DNA of 64,000 nt from Chlorobium sp. (GTDB lineage Bacteria; Bacteroidota; Chlorobiia; Chlorobiales; Chlorobiaceae). Below the pieces are notes generated by a model. The model was not told where the DNA came from. It searched no databases and was given only the letters and a program-made list of their open reading frames with translations. The stretch spans positions 62,001 to 126,000 of the forward strand of contig JANQHB010000033.1 in assembly GCA_028277225.1 (NCBI GenBank), read 5' to 3'. A program made the translations under genes and the position numbers. Positions 36,554 to 45,163 of this stretch are shown here, piece after piece; within the stretch, counting starts at the first letter, position 1; each line of letters starts with the position of its first letter.

Positions 36554-36976
36554 TCAGGATTCGAGACCGATATTTTTCGACCGGCACCACTCCCTGAGAT
36601 AATCCTCGATTTTCTTATCACGATAGGCGTGCCATTCTGCCAGCAATCCCCTTGCTTCGAGAATATTCCTGAAGTTGCCTTCGGCATTTATCTCATCGGC
36701 AAACATATCCCTTACCCCGGCATAATGTTCAGGAAGATGCTCGTCGACAAAATCATAGGCCATTTCACTTTCCATATCCACACTCTGCCGGTGAGGAATG
36801 GTGATATAAGAGTGGATATCGAGTCCCCTGGTCTCATCGAGCCCCAGCACTGAAGAGCGATAATAGATCTCGCCGTCTGCTGTGCTTACATATGCGACGT
36901 TATCACCCGGATTTCCGGCGCTGACAAAGTCGAATGCGTTTTTAATTTCAAAATAGGTAATGGTCACTGGAGTCAA
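36554..36976 (-). CDS. UPF0158-family protein
   Basis: A 140-residue soluble acidic protein. The layout (FDFVSAGNPGDNVAYVSTAD, GEIYYRS, then FRNILEARGLLAEWHAYRDK and EWCRSKNIGL) matches UPF0158, a family of unknown function common in Bacteroidota and Firmicutes. It converges on the SET gene and is followed upstream by a small lipoprotein gene on the same strand, 3 bases away. Confidence 0.78.
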   Translation of the reverse strand: MTPVTITYFEIKNAFDFVSAGNPGDNVAYVSTADGEIYYRSSVLGLDETRGLDIHSYITIPHRQSVDMESEMAYDFVDEHLPEHYAGVRDMFADEINAEGNFRNILEARGLLAEWHAYRDKKIEDYLREWCRSKNIGLES

Positions 36977-36979
36977 ATT

Positions 36980-37264
36980 TTATTTTACTTCTTCGACGAC
37001 GACACCCATGTTGTAGATGAGTACCATATTGCCGTCATGGGCAAACTTGATTTTGTTACCGAACTCCGTCGGTTCGATATCTATCCTGCCCTCATAGGTC
37101 CGAACAGGTTCACCGGATGCGGAGTATACTGTCACTCTGCGGTCCAGTCCTACCCACTTTGACTGAAAATCCTTGACGTTCCGCTGGAAATTCTGTGAAC
37201 AACCCGACAGAACGACAAACGTAAGCAGAAAAACTATGGAAAGAAGTTTACGCATGGCCATCAT
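36980..37264 (-). CDS. small lipoprotein
   Basis: A 94-residue lipoprotein with signal peptide and lipobox VLSGC (Cys22), then a beta-rich domain (RRVTVYSASGEPVRTYEGRI, NKIKFAHDGNMVLIYNMG). The small SH3-like shape recalls YgdI/YgdR-type or phage lipoproteins, but I cannot assign a family. Starts at 37264 or Met4 at 37255. The composite repeat at 37271-37558 abuts its start codon, so its promoter must lie within the repeat. Confidence 0.65.
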   Translation of the reverse strand: MMAMRKLLSIVFLLTFVVLSGCSQNFQRNVKDFQSKWVGLDRRVTVYSASGEPVRTYEGRIDIEPTEFGNKIKFAHDGNMVLIYNMGVVVEEVK

Positions 37265-37270
37265 ATTTTA

Positions 37271-37558
37271 TCCTAAATTGAGCGATTGTCGAGCATACCG
37301 GAGATGCAAGGCACAGGGAATGCCGCTGTAGTGATCTACCGCAAGTTCCCTGTAACGAAGCAGATCCGGCCCTGTGAAATATCTGGTCTGATTTCACGGG
37401 GTCGGCAATCCCGAAGGGTTTCAATAAATGCGGCTCTTTACCAGTTTTGATACTCACCTGACAGGTTATGGATCATTTTTTTTTATAACTACAGCATAAA
37501 AGATAGTATTTAAAAGACTTACTGTTATGGAGCATTTGTTGAAACGCTCAGTTTAGAT
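37271..37558. repeat. about 290-bp composite repeat filling the whole gap
   Basis: The left end TCCTAAATTGAGCGATTGTC begins 7 bases before the lipoprotein start codon; the right end AACGCTCAGTTTAGATTTA runs into the adh stop. Ends are related inverted termini (CTAAATTGAGCG against CTAAACTGAGCG). Segment 37303-37330 matches the 27 kb element. Segment 37418-37470 (TTCAATAAATGCGGCTCTTT and following) matches the right interior of the 2840 MITE in inverse orientation. It looks like two elements fused or nested. Confidence 0.75.
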
Positions 37559-38737
37559 TTATATTCGTTCCAGAAGTATTCGTCTCAAACTGTTCCCGTC
37601 AAGCGCAACAGGATTGTTTTTGTTTCTGGTAAGGCTGACAATCCGGTCGACATCCTCTTTCCTGAACCCATACGTTCCAAGCCGGGCAATGTCAAGTTCT
37701 TCCTGTATCGACTCAAGTCTTTCCAGAAGCACATCGCAGGCTTCATTGTCATTGAGACTTTTTTCACCGGCAAAAAGCCGTCCCGCTTTCGCATAGTTCG
37801 CAAGCGCACCATCTGCCTCATCCCCCTTCTGGCGGAGTATTGCAATGTTTTCGGCCGTCGCAGCATGAAGCAGGGTTGCGCAAAGCCGTCCATGCGGTAT
37901 ATCGATGTATCCCCCGATCGATGAGGCAAATCCGTGAACAATCCCCAATCCGGCGTTGACAAGCGCCACGCCTGAAAGATATGCCGCCCAGGACATGGCG
38001 CCACGGGCCTTGATATCGTCCTGCCCGTCACTGCATGCCCTCGAGAAATAAGCTGCAACATATTCCAGGCCGTTCATCGCAACAGCATCAGTGTAGGGCG
38101 AGCCTTCCGTTGAAACAAGCGCTTCGAGCAATTGGGTCAATGCATCCATGCCCGATGAAACCGTCAGCCCGATTGGCATCGAAAGCGTCAGTTCAGGGTC
38201 GAGAAGCGCGATATCCGGAACAAATGCTTCATGACGAAGGGAACGCTTGTATCCGTTGTCACCCGTTCTGCTGATAACGGCATTGTTTGTTGCCTCACTC
38301 CCTGTTCCCGACGTTGTCGGTACTGCTATGAACGATATTTTCCTGCCGTCAGGCATACGATAACCCGGCAATCCTTCGATAAAACGTTCAACCGGCTCAC
38401 CTGAAGGCAGCATGGCCGAAACAGCCTTACCGGCATCGATAACGCTTCCTCCTCCCACGGCAACTACGACATCAATCTCGTCTTTCCTGCATGCTTTGAC
38501 CGCCCCGTCAATGACTTCGGGGGATGGCTCGCCTGAGACAACGACATGACGGCACCTGTTGCTCTTGAACTGTATTTCCTCGAAAAGAACGGAAAGGGTT
38601 CCGGATCGTTCCAGTATTCCGGCGCCGGTAACGATCACGACATTCTTACCGTAGATGCCCACAAGTTCAGGCAAACGGGATACTTTGCCTGCACCAAAAA
38701 CAACGTGCGGTTGGCGAAGTAGCGAAAAACTCATCAT
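37559..38737 (-). CDS. iron-containing alcohol dehydrogenase
   Basis: A 392-residue type III Fe-ADH. NAD site VAVGGGSVIDAGKAVSAML; metal-ligand block LGIVHGFASSIGGYIDIPHG, with conserved His residues; PTTSGTGSEATNNAVIS. Substrate could be an alcohol, aldehyde or diol. ATG 38737 (or 38734) is chosen because earlier codons overlap the WG gene. The WG-repeat lipoprotein gene ends 11 bases upstream, so the two may be co-transcribed. Confidence 0.9.
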   Translation of the reverse strand: MMSFSLLRQPHVVFGAGKVSRLPELVGIYGKNVVIVTGAGILERSGTLSVLFEEIQFKSNRCRHVVVSGEPSPEVIDGAVKACRKDEIDVVVAVGGGSVIDAGKAVSAMLPSGEPVERFIEGLPGYRMPDGRKISFIAVPTTSGTGSEATNNAVISRTGDNGYKRSLRHEAFVPDIALLDPELTLSMPIGLTVSSGMDALTQLLEALVSTEGSPYTDAVAMNGLEYVAAYFSRACSDGQDDIKARGAMSWAAYLSGVALVNAGLGIVHGFASSIGGYIDIPHGRLCATLLHAATAENIAILRQKGDEADGALANYAKAGRLFAGEKSLNDNEACDVLLERLESIQEELDIARLGTYGFRKEDVDRIVSLTRNKNNPVALDGNSLRRILLERI

Positions 38738-38748
38738 ACACAAACCCG

Positions 38749-39879
38749 TCAATCCTGATCGTCAATCGGTCTTTCACTCCAGACAACAGTACCGCCGGGA
38801 TCGATATAGGCTTGAACACCTTTAAGCCTGACTCGTGCAAGCCCCTTGTAAAAACTGTTTGCCTCACTGAAACGTGGAGCTATCACCATTGTACCTGTAG
38901 TATCGACATACCCCCATCGTGTGGCTTTAAGAACAGGTGCACGTCCATTGGAAAACGGCTTCACCGCCCTGTATGCCGGGCGAATGACCTCCCTGCCTTC
39001 TGCATCGATGAATCCCCACTTCCGCCCTGCGGCAACCCTTGCATATCCGTTGCTGTAGTTCTCTGCAATGTCATAGCGAAAATCAACGACCTGTGCACCT
39101 GTTGTATCAATAAATCCCCATTTTCCGTTTTTTTTGACCCTGGCCCGGTTTTCGATAAAGCTCCAGGCATCATCGAACCGGGGCTCGATCGCCAATACTC
39201 CCCTGGTATCGATATATCCCCATTTGTCGCCGACCTTGACCTTCGCCCTGCTCCCCCAGAAACTGTCAGCTTCCTGATACAGAGGCTGAACAACAAACGT
39301 TCCTGATGTATCTATGTAGCCCCATTTACCGTCTTTCCTTACAAGAGCAAGCCCCTTTGAAAAAAAATATCCTAATTCAAAGTCCGGTTCTATAACCATT
39401 CGTCCGGTTGTATCGATCGCACCATATTTTCCATCGAGCTTCACAAATGCAAGACCTTCTGAAAAATGGTAACCGAACTCATAGGAGTCGCTGCCGACCT
39501 GTCCTCCGTTCCTGTTCAGATATTTCTGTTTTCCGTTTTCAGTGACTCGCGCATAACCTTTTTTGAATGGTGTGACCCTGACATATTCAGGATCGATGAT
39601 ATACCGGCCTGTCGAATCGATAAAACCCCATTTTTCATTTATCCTTACAGGCGCGAGACCATCACGGAAAATGTAGGCGATATCAAAATGGGGCTCGATA
39701 ACCATCCTTCCGGCCGGATCGATATAGCCGAACTTACCGTCCCTGTAAGCGACCTGCAGCGACTCGGCAGGAACAATAGATTGTGAAACGTTTTCTGACA
39801 GATCGCTTCCCGGGGGCCCGGATGTGCAGCTCGAAACGAAGCACATCATAAAAATATGCAACAAAGACTTTCTCATCAT
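38749..39879 (-). CDS. WG-repeat lipoprotein
   Basis: A 376-residue exported lipoprotein (signal peptide, lipobox VSSC near residue 18). It consists almost wholly of about ten tandem 33-35-residue repeats with the WG core: KWGFIDSTGRYIIDPEY, KWGYIDTSGTFVVQPLY, KWGFIDTTGAQVVDFRY. WG repeats form beta-propeller-like surfaces; partners are unknown. One repeat (KQKYLNRNGGQVG) is degenerate. The start is one of two adjacent ATGs at 39879/39876. Confidence 0.88.
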   Translation of the reverse strand: MMRKSLLHIFMMCFVSSCTSGPPGSDLSENVSQSIVPAESLQVAYRDGKFGYIDPAGRMVIEPHFDIAYIFRDGLAPVRINEKWGFIDSTGRYIIDPEYVRVTPFKKGYARVTENGKQKYLNRNGGQVGSDSYEFGYHFSEGLAFVKLDGKYGAIDTTGRMVIEPDFELGYFFSKGLALVRKDGKWGYIDTSGTFVVQPLYQEADSFWGSRAKVKVGDKWGYIDTRGVLAIEPRFDDAWSFIENRARVKKNGKWGFIDTTGAQVVDFRYDIAENYSNGYARVAAGRKWGFIDAEGREVIRPAYRAVKPFSNGRAPVLKATRWGYVDTTGTMVIAPRFSEANSFYKGLARVRLKGVQAYIDPGGTVVWSERPIDDQD

Positions 39880-40024
39880 ACAAGCAACCTCAATCCATTT
39901 TTCCATAGACACCTGAACCTAAGCCTCCAATCCATCGTCGAACCAAGCATCAGGCACCGGTAACGATCACGACATACTTACCGTAAATGCCGACAAACTG
40001 ACAAACTGTCAAGCTCTTCAACTA

Positions 40025-41041
40025 TCAATCCTCCACGCAAATTTCGGAGTTGATAATCGCTTTCACTGTCACCACGATCAGCATGACAATAACCAATGCA
40101 AGCAATCCAAGCTCAAAGAGAGCGATAGTGCGAAACACATCTGATCCGGTCATGTGCCAAATGACCACTGTTGCCAGTGTTTTTGCAGCAAGCGGAAAGG
40201 AATAGGCCCACCAGGAGAGATAAAAGTTGATTTTTGCCAGAATCTGAACCTTGAACAGGATAAGGATAAACATGAAAAGAGAGAAATAGTACAGTATTCT
40301 TGCAAAAGCGTCAGGACCGACACCATGCGCCATAAGACCGGCAAGTTTGGCATACGCAATAAAACCGATTGCAGGTGGAGCAAAGAGAATGAAAAGTGTA
40401 GGCAGTAACCTGTCGGGAATGGGTGAATAGAACATCATCCTGTAGAGCACAATGGTAAAGAGTGCAAGCCAGAAAACGAGACCTACAGAGAAAAAGAACC
40501 AGGACACCTCGATAAAGCCATGAGGTACACCTGCAATAGGAACAATGATAGAACCGACAATAGGAATAAACCATCCCGGTGTCACATGCTCAACCTTGAA
40601 ATGTGTATGTCGAATCCATATCGAGATGATAACGATAGAAGCCACAAGCTGCAGCACCGTACCTGTAACCCAGAGATTATAGGATACCGCCATGTTACGG
40701 TCGAGAAACACAACGCTCAGAACAAGGAACACTTTGGCGATCAGGGGAAAAAAGTTGACTTTTATGGGATGTTTGAACTCTTTTTTTACCGCATCGGGAT
40801 ACCGTACCGCCTTGAAGAGATAAACGATGCCGACAAGCATAAAAAGGGCTATTGTCAGATAGACAAAAACGGTAGCCGGTGTTTCCAGAGCCGGGAGAAT
40901 CCCTGTTCCGTCATGACCGCCAACCTTCTGTAGAGCAAGAGAGAAGCCTGCCATACCCAGAACGATGGCGAAAAAAGTAATATGGAAATTTCTTAACCGC
41001 AACGATGACTCGCCTGCCGGTGATGCAGTTTGACTGTTCAT
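40025..41041 (-). CDS. TDT/SLAC1-family anion or dicarboxylate transporter
   Basis: A 338-residue protein with ten transmembrane helices. The opening RNFHITFFAIVLGMAGFSLA and the later FFFSVGLVFWLALFTIVLYR and FILFAPPAIGFIAYAKL are typical of the tellurite-resistance/dicarboxylate (TehA, Mae1, SLAC1) family. Anion specificity is not predictable; sulfite efflux is known in some relatives. Start ATG 41041 is used since the frame upstream overlaps the OsmC gene end. It follows osmC on one transcript. Confidence 0.85.
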   Translation of the reverse strand: MNSQTASPAGESSLRLRNFHITFFAIVLGMAGFSLALQKVGGHDGTGILPALETPATVFVYLTIALFMLVGIVYLFKAVRYPDAVKKEFKHPIKVNFFPLIAKVFLVLSVVFLDRNMAVSYNLWVTGTVLQLVASIVIISIWIRHTHFKVEHVTPGWFIPIVGSIIVPIAGVPHGFIEVSWFFFSVGLVFWLALFTIVLYRMMFYSPIPDRLLPTLFILFAPPAIGFIAYAKLAGLMAHGVGPDAFARILYYFSLFMFILILFKVQILAKINFYLSWWAYSFPLAAKTLATVVIWHMTGSDVFRTIALFELGLLALVIVMLIVVTVKAIINSEICVED

Positions 41042-41075
41042 TGTAATACCGGTATACTTGTTAATTGATGTTTCT

Positions 41076-41483
41076 TTAGCCGTTTTCTGCAACTTTTGTT
41101 GCCACTTCGAAAACAGGCGGATTCAGAATATGTTTTTTCACTGCGCATAGACCGGCCACCTTGGCCAGCGTTTTGCGATACTTTTCCGGAAAATCTTCCG
41201 GCACCTCGATGTCGATCGAGATTTTTCCTATTCCGTTTCCATCCGCCCTTCTGTGATGTGTCTGGATAATCCGGATATCTCTGGTCGACAGATCCCTTTC
41301 CCGGCAAAAAGAATAGACATATATACCTGCACAAGTACCTATTGAAGCGAGAAAAAGCGAAAATGGTTCGGGTGCCGAACCTTCGCCTCCATTGCGGACA
41401 GACTGATCTGTCTCAATCGTAAATCCCCGGTAGTCGGCATTCACCTTTTTACCACCGGCAAACGATATTATCATTTCATTCAT
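41076..41483 (-). CDS. OsmC/Ohr-family peroxiredoxin-like protein
   Basis: A 135-residue OsmC-fold protein. The family blocks are YRGFTIETDQS, GEGSAPEPFSLFLASIGTCAG (first catalytic-type Cys) and KVAGLCAVKKHILNPP (second Cys), consistent with thiol peroxidase chemistry. The ATG 41483 start fits homology; the frame runs to 41540. It precedes the TDT transporter by 34 bases. Confidence 0.85.
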   Translation of the reverse strand: MNEMIISFAGGKKVNADYRGFTIETDQSVRNGGEGSAPEPFSLFLASIGTCAGIYVYSFCRERDLSTRDIRIIQTHHRRADGNGIGKISIDIEVPEDFPEKYRKTLAKVAGLCAVKKHILNPPVFEVATKVAENG

Positions 41484-41659
41484 AGATCTGTCGTTTACAA
41501 TTTTGCAATATTTCAACCGATTGGCCGTCTGAATATGCATTATTTTCTTATGAAATCCTGAGGTCGGAAATACAAACAGAAACGGTGCAGACGCTCCGGA
41601 ATCATAAGCATGTACCCTTTATCGTGCAATACCCTGGACTGCTTCTCAAATCGCTACAA

Positions 41660-42403
41660 TCACTGCAGATAAAAACCTGCAGTCAGCCACACAAGCATCT
41701 CGGTCATTTCGCTCGAAGCACCAAGAACGTCGCCGGTAATCCCCCCTGTTCTCTGTCGGGAAAAAAATGCAAGAATACCGGCAGCAGGGAGAACAACAAG
41801 CAACACAACAAGAGCCGCCGGCACCATATCACGAAGTAGAATAAAATGCAGCATTCCGGCAAGAAGGAGTGTTATTCCGATATGCCGCCAGCCTGCACCT
41901 TCAACAAAACCGGAAGCAGTACCTCCCCCGCTTCTTGCATAGGGCAAAGACGACGCAAGAACAACCTGGACAAAACGGGAAAGAACGGCGCCGGCCACAA
42001 TCCATTGGAAAAGACCCGACTCCAGGAGCCTCGTGAGAGCGATCCATTTAAGGAGAATGATCATACAGAGGAATATCGCCCCGAAAGACCCGACTGCAGG
42101 ATCTTTCATGATTCTCAGCCGCTTTTCCTTCGATCCCGAACAGAAAAATCCATCTGCCGTGTCTGCAAGACCATCTGCGTGGATGCCTCCGGTAAGAACA
42201 AATCCTGCCAGGAGAACCATTGCCGATGCCGCTTCACTCCATCCGGAAAACATGACGAGGGAAGCGGCTGCAGCCTGAAATGATCCGATAAGAAAACCTG
42301 CAACAGGAAACCAGTAGAGCGCTGTACTGAACCGTTCTGCATCTTTGCCGGGTACAGGCAGAATAGTGAGGGTTCTCAGCGCTGTAACCAATCCGTTCAA
42401 CAT
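41660..42403 (-). CDS. cobS: adenosylcobinamide-GDP ribazoletransferase CobS
   Basis: CobS is the membrane-bound cobalamin synthase joining adenosylcobinamide-GDP to alpha-ribazole. The 247-residue protein has several transmembrane helices and the signature GGIHADGLADTADGFFCSG followed by KDPAVGSFGA, containing the metal-binding Asp residues. It overlaps the alpha/beta hydrolase gene by 7 bases and ends the cobU-cobT-hydrolase-cobS run. Confidence 0.95.
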   Translation of the reverse strand: MLNGLVTALRTLTILPVPGKDAERFSTALYWFPVAGFLIGSFQAAAASLVMFSGWSEAASAMVLLAGFVLTGGIHADGLADTADGFFCSGSKEKRLRIMKDPAVGSFGAIFLCMIILLKWIALTRLLESGLFQWIVAGAVLSRFVQVVLASSLPYARSGGGTASGFVEGAGWRHIGITLLLAGMLHFILLRDMVPAALVVLLVVLPAAGILAFFSRQRTGGITGDVLGASSEMTEMLVWLTAGFYLQ

Positions 42404-43290
42404 GATCCTGTTCTTTTTTCAAGAAAGGCCGATACAGCCGCTACGAATGCGACAGGAGCCTCTTCCTGAGGCAGATGACCGCAATCGGCTATCACATCCA
42501 GCTCCGCTCCGGGAATCAGTTCAGCGAGCCTGTAACTTTCATCTGTTTTCACCGTACGGTCATGCTCACCTGTTATTACCAGTGTCGGCACATCGAGACC
42601 GGGAAGTTGTTTTTCAAGGTTGAGGTGATGTGTTTCCAGAAACAGCTCCCAGAAAGCCCGGGACCAGCCCCCGACCATGAGATCACCCCTGAATGCCGCA
42701 AGAGTCTCGTCATCGAGCCGGCTCCCTTCATGCCAGAAACCACGGATGTTTCTGTCAAAAAGCTTTGTTATCAGTACCTTCATGATACGGGAAAACAGAG
42801 GACTCATCGTTTTAAGCAAAGGTTTGACCGCTGCAGGGACCTCACTTGTTGCATAACCGCTGAAAACCATCGCTCCAGCAAGAACAAGACCCGTGATCCG
42901 TTCCGGATATCGGAGCGCCGTAAGAAGCGCTATCGTTCCGCCTGTTGAGTTTCCTGCAAGAACCGCCTGATCAAAACCTGCCTCCGCCATGAGATCAAGA
43001 ACGAGATCGCTTTGTGCTTCTGGAGAATATCGGGCGCCACTCCTGTCTCCGGGCAGTGGACGCGAAGTCAAACCGAATGCCGGACGATCAAAAACAAGGA
43101 CCGTCGCATTTTCTGATAGTGGGCGGACAACGTCCCTCCAGGAGCGGATACTGAGAAAACTGCCATGAAGCAGGACGATCAGAGGCTCACCTGTCCCAAA
43201 AAGTTTATAGTGAACCCTGAACCCCCCGGACTCGAAAAACCGGCTCTCGGGATCCGCGTACTTTTCCTGAAGCTCTGTAAATGACGCCAA
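42397..43290 (-). CDS. alpha/beta hydrolase inside the cobalamin cluster
   Basis: A 297-residue alpha/beta-hydrolase. The oxyanion block is VLLHGSFLSIRSW, the nucleophile elbow GNSTGGTIAL (Ser about 115), the acid is in VITGEHDRTV and the His in CGHLPQEEAP. The substrate is unknown. It is embedded between cobT (16 bases) and cobS (7-base overlap), so it is co-translated with cobalamin enzymes. No known cobalamin step uses this fold; the BchO/MhpC-like shape is only a fold-level match. Confidence 0.85.
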   Translation of the reverse strand: MASFTELQEKYADPESRFFESGGFRVHYKLFGTGEPLIVLLHGSFLSIRSWRDVVRPLSENATVLVFDRPAFGLTSRPLPGDRSGARYSPEAQSDLVLDLMAEAGFDQAVLAGNSTGGTIALLTALRYPERITGLVLAGAMVFSGYATSEVPAAVKPLLKTMSPLFSRIMKVLITKLFDRNIRGFWHEGSRLDDETLAAFRGDLMVGGWSRAFWELFLETHHLNLEKQLPGLDVPTLVITGEHDRTVKTDESYRLAELIPGAELDVIADCGHLPQEEAPVAFVAAVSAFLEKRTGSC

Positions 43291-43305
43291 TGTAAAAACC
43301 GCCCT

Positions 43306-44364
43306 TTATTGTTTTTCCGAAACGTTGGCAGAACTGAAGGTCGCCATGCTATTATACAGTTTTATCGATCCTTCGATCACCTGCATGGCAAGCGCTGCAC
43401 CTGTCCCTTCTCCAAGTCGCATATCCAGATCGAGGATAGGACGGGCACCCAGTTTCTGCATAACCGCCTTATGGCCCTCTTCGTTGGAAAGATGGCTGAA
43501 AAAAAGATAATCACTGACCCTGCAGGAGAGCTGCATGGCAACGACCGCCCCGGCTGAAGAGATAAAACCGTCGACAACAACGGGCAGGCCCACCGATGCC
43601 GCTCCGAGAATCAGCCCGCAGATCCCGGCAATTTCAAAACCGCCGAGTGCCGCAAGAACTTCAAGAGGCGTTTTGAGTGAATCCCGGTTGATCTCTATTG
43701 CCCGCTTGATCACCTCGATTTTATGTTCGAGCCTTTCCTGATCGATACCTGTTCCCCGCCCGGTAATCGACTCGACAGGCAGATCGAGCAACGCAGCAAA
43801 AAGTGCCGTTGCAGAGGTTGTATTGGCTATTCCCATTTCGCCGGTTGCAAGCAGATGGAAACCGTCCTCACGAGCCTTTCCGGCAAGAGTCATACCAGTC
43901 ACTACCGCCTGTAGCGTTTCATCTATCGTCATGGCCGGCCCTTTAGCCATATTGGAAGAGCCCTTCCTGACTTTACATCTCTGAAGACCGGGATGGTCGG
44001 GAAAATCGTGGTCGACGCCGATATCAACAATATCGAGCACCGCCCCGGCATGACGCGCAAGCACATTGATGGCGGCACCGCCATTGAGCATATTATAGAC
44101 CATTTGAGGCGTAACCTCGCACGGAAATGCTGACACACCCTCATCTGCAACACCATGATCAGCTGCAAAACAGACAATTTTTTTCTTTTCCAGAACCGGT
44201 CTCGCTGTACCTGTCGCTATGGCATACCTCATGGCGATCTCTTCAAGCCTCCCGAGGCTGCCGCGCGGCTTTGTAAGGTCATCGAGATGATCCTGGATCG
44301 AAGCGCTCAAAGAATTGTCAACCGGCTGTATACCGGAAAGGATAGTCTGGAACTGATCGTGCAT
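43306..44364 (-). CDS. cobT: nicotinate-nucleotide-DMB phosphoribosyltransferase CobT
   Basis: CobT activates the lower-ligand base (DMB) to alpha-ribazole phosphate. The 352-residue protein contains [54 protein letters not shown] and, at the C-terminus, [16 protein letters not shown] with the catalytic Glu. Heptamer repeats begin 11 bases upstream of the start codon, and no clear Shine-Dalgarno is seen before it. Confidence 0.96.
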   Translation of the reverse strand: MHDQFQTILSGIQPVDNSLSASIQDHLDDLTKPRGSLGRLEEIAMRYAIATGTARPVLEKKKIVCFAADHGVADEGVSAFPCEVTPQMVYNMLNGGAAINVLARHAGAVLDIVDIGVDHDFPDHPGLQRCKVRKGSSNMAKGPAMTIDETLQAVVTGMTLAGKAREDGFHLLATGEMGIANTTSATALFAALLDLPVESITGRGTGIDQERLEHKIEVIKRAIEINRDSLKTPLEVLAALGGFEIAGICGLILGAASVGLPVVVDGFISSAGAVVAMQLSCRVSDYLFFSHLSNEEGHKAVMQKLGARPILDLDMRLGEGTGAALAMQVIEGSIKLYNSMATFSSANVSEKQ

Positions 44365-44374
44365 GGGATTGGTG

Positions 44375-44422
44375 AATAGGTAATAGGTAATAGGTAATAG
44401 GTAATAGGTAATAGGTAATAGG
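44375..44422. repeat. heptamer tandem repeat (TAATAGG) upstream of cobT
   Basis: A partial AATAGG unit and six perfect TAATAGG units cover 44375-44422, then GGG. The array begins 11 bases before the cobT start codon, where the ribosome site should be. Confidence 0.92.
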
Positions 44423-44479
44423 GGGAAGATAAATAAATCTCACCTCTACGCACGATGTGCACGGCATTTGGCTCCATTC

Positions 44480-44507
44480 TCGTCACTTGTCACCTGTTAC
44501 TCGTCAC
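44480..44507. repeat. degenerate heptamer repeat TCGTCAC/TTGTCAC/CTGTTAC
   Basis: Four 7-base units TCGTCAC, TTGTCAC, CTGTTAC, TCGTCAC end 10 bases before the cobU stop codon on the other strand. Together with 44375 it fills the cobU-cobT gap. Confidence 0.75.
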
Positions 44508-44516
44508 TACCATCAG

Positions 44517-45032
44517 TTATTTCATCCTCACCGGGATGCCGCTGCAGAGAAGCCAGGCTTCGGTTGCGGCTGCAGCGGCTTTCTGGTTGATGATGCCCGC
44601 AATGTCCCGGAATTTCCTGGCCATGGCATTGTCGGGGACAATCCCCATGCCGACTTCATTGGTAACAAGAATTATGGTGCATGGAGGCTCTTTCAGGACT
44701 GACAGCAATCGTTCGACATGGGACATGATCAGATCATCCGAATCGAACGCGTGCATGAGGTTTCCTGCCCATACCGTCAGACAGTCCACGATAACCACAT
44801 CAACATCTTTGGAGATTGCATCGACCGCCCTGTCGAGATGCAACGGCTCCTCGACCGTGATATATTCATCACCACGCTCTTCCTTATGTTTCAGGATACG
44901 ACGCTGCATCTCTTCATCAAAAGCTTCGGCAGTCGCAAGAAAAGCCTTTTTATCGTATCTCTCAGCACAATGGAGAGCAAAAGAACTTTTACCGCTTCTT
45001 GCACCGCCGGTCAGGTAGATCAGATTTCTCAC
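44517..45032 (-). CDS. cobU: adenosylcobinamide kinase/guanylyltransferase CobU
   Basis: CobU phosphorylates adenosylcobinamide and adds GMP, in the nucleotide-loop branch of B12 synthesis. The 171-residue protein has the P-loop YLTGGARSGKSSFALH at its start and the conserved EVGMGIVPDNAMARKFRDIA block with RKFRD. It begins the minus-strand cobalamin run and is divergent from the pilus-like operon. Confidence 0.95.
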   Translation of the reverse strand: MRNLIYLTGGARSGKSSFALHCAERYDKKAFLATAEAFDEEMQRRILKHKEERGDEYITVEEPLHLDRAVDAISKDVDVVIVDCLTVWAGNLMHAFDSDDLIMSHVERLLSVLKEPPCTIILVTNEVGMGIVPDNAMARKFRDIAGIINQKAAAAATEAWLLCSGIPVRMK

Positions 45033-45090
45033 AGAACTATCGATTCATGTATGACTGAATAACGCCTTGTCTACTCAAATCGGCGTGTTT

Positions 45091-45118
45091 TTGATATATA
45101 AACGGAATTCTGTACAAT
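45091..45118 (+). promoter_or_regulatory. sigma-70-type promoter of the chaperone-usher operon
   Basis: TTGATA (45091-45096) and TACAAT (45113-45118) are separated by 16 bases, a good housekeeping -35/-10 pair. The first pilin-like gene starts 46 bases downstream with a GGAGA ribosome site. Confidence 0.5.
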
Positions 45119-45163
45119 AATAAAAGAGGTTAAACCATGCCTGCCCCATAACCGGAGACCTCC

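Noticed and set aside
44375..44422. The TAATAGG array as a CRISPR
   Set aside because: Units are 7 bases with no spacers, and no cas genes are present.
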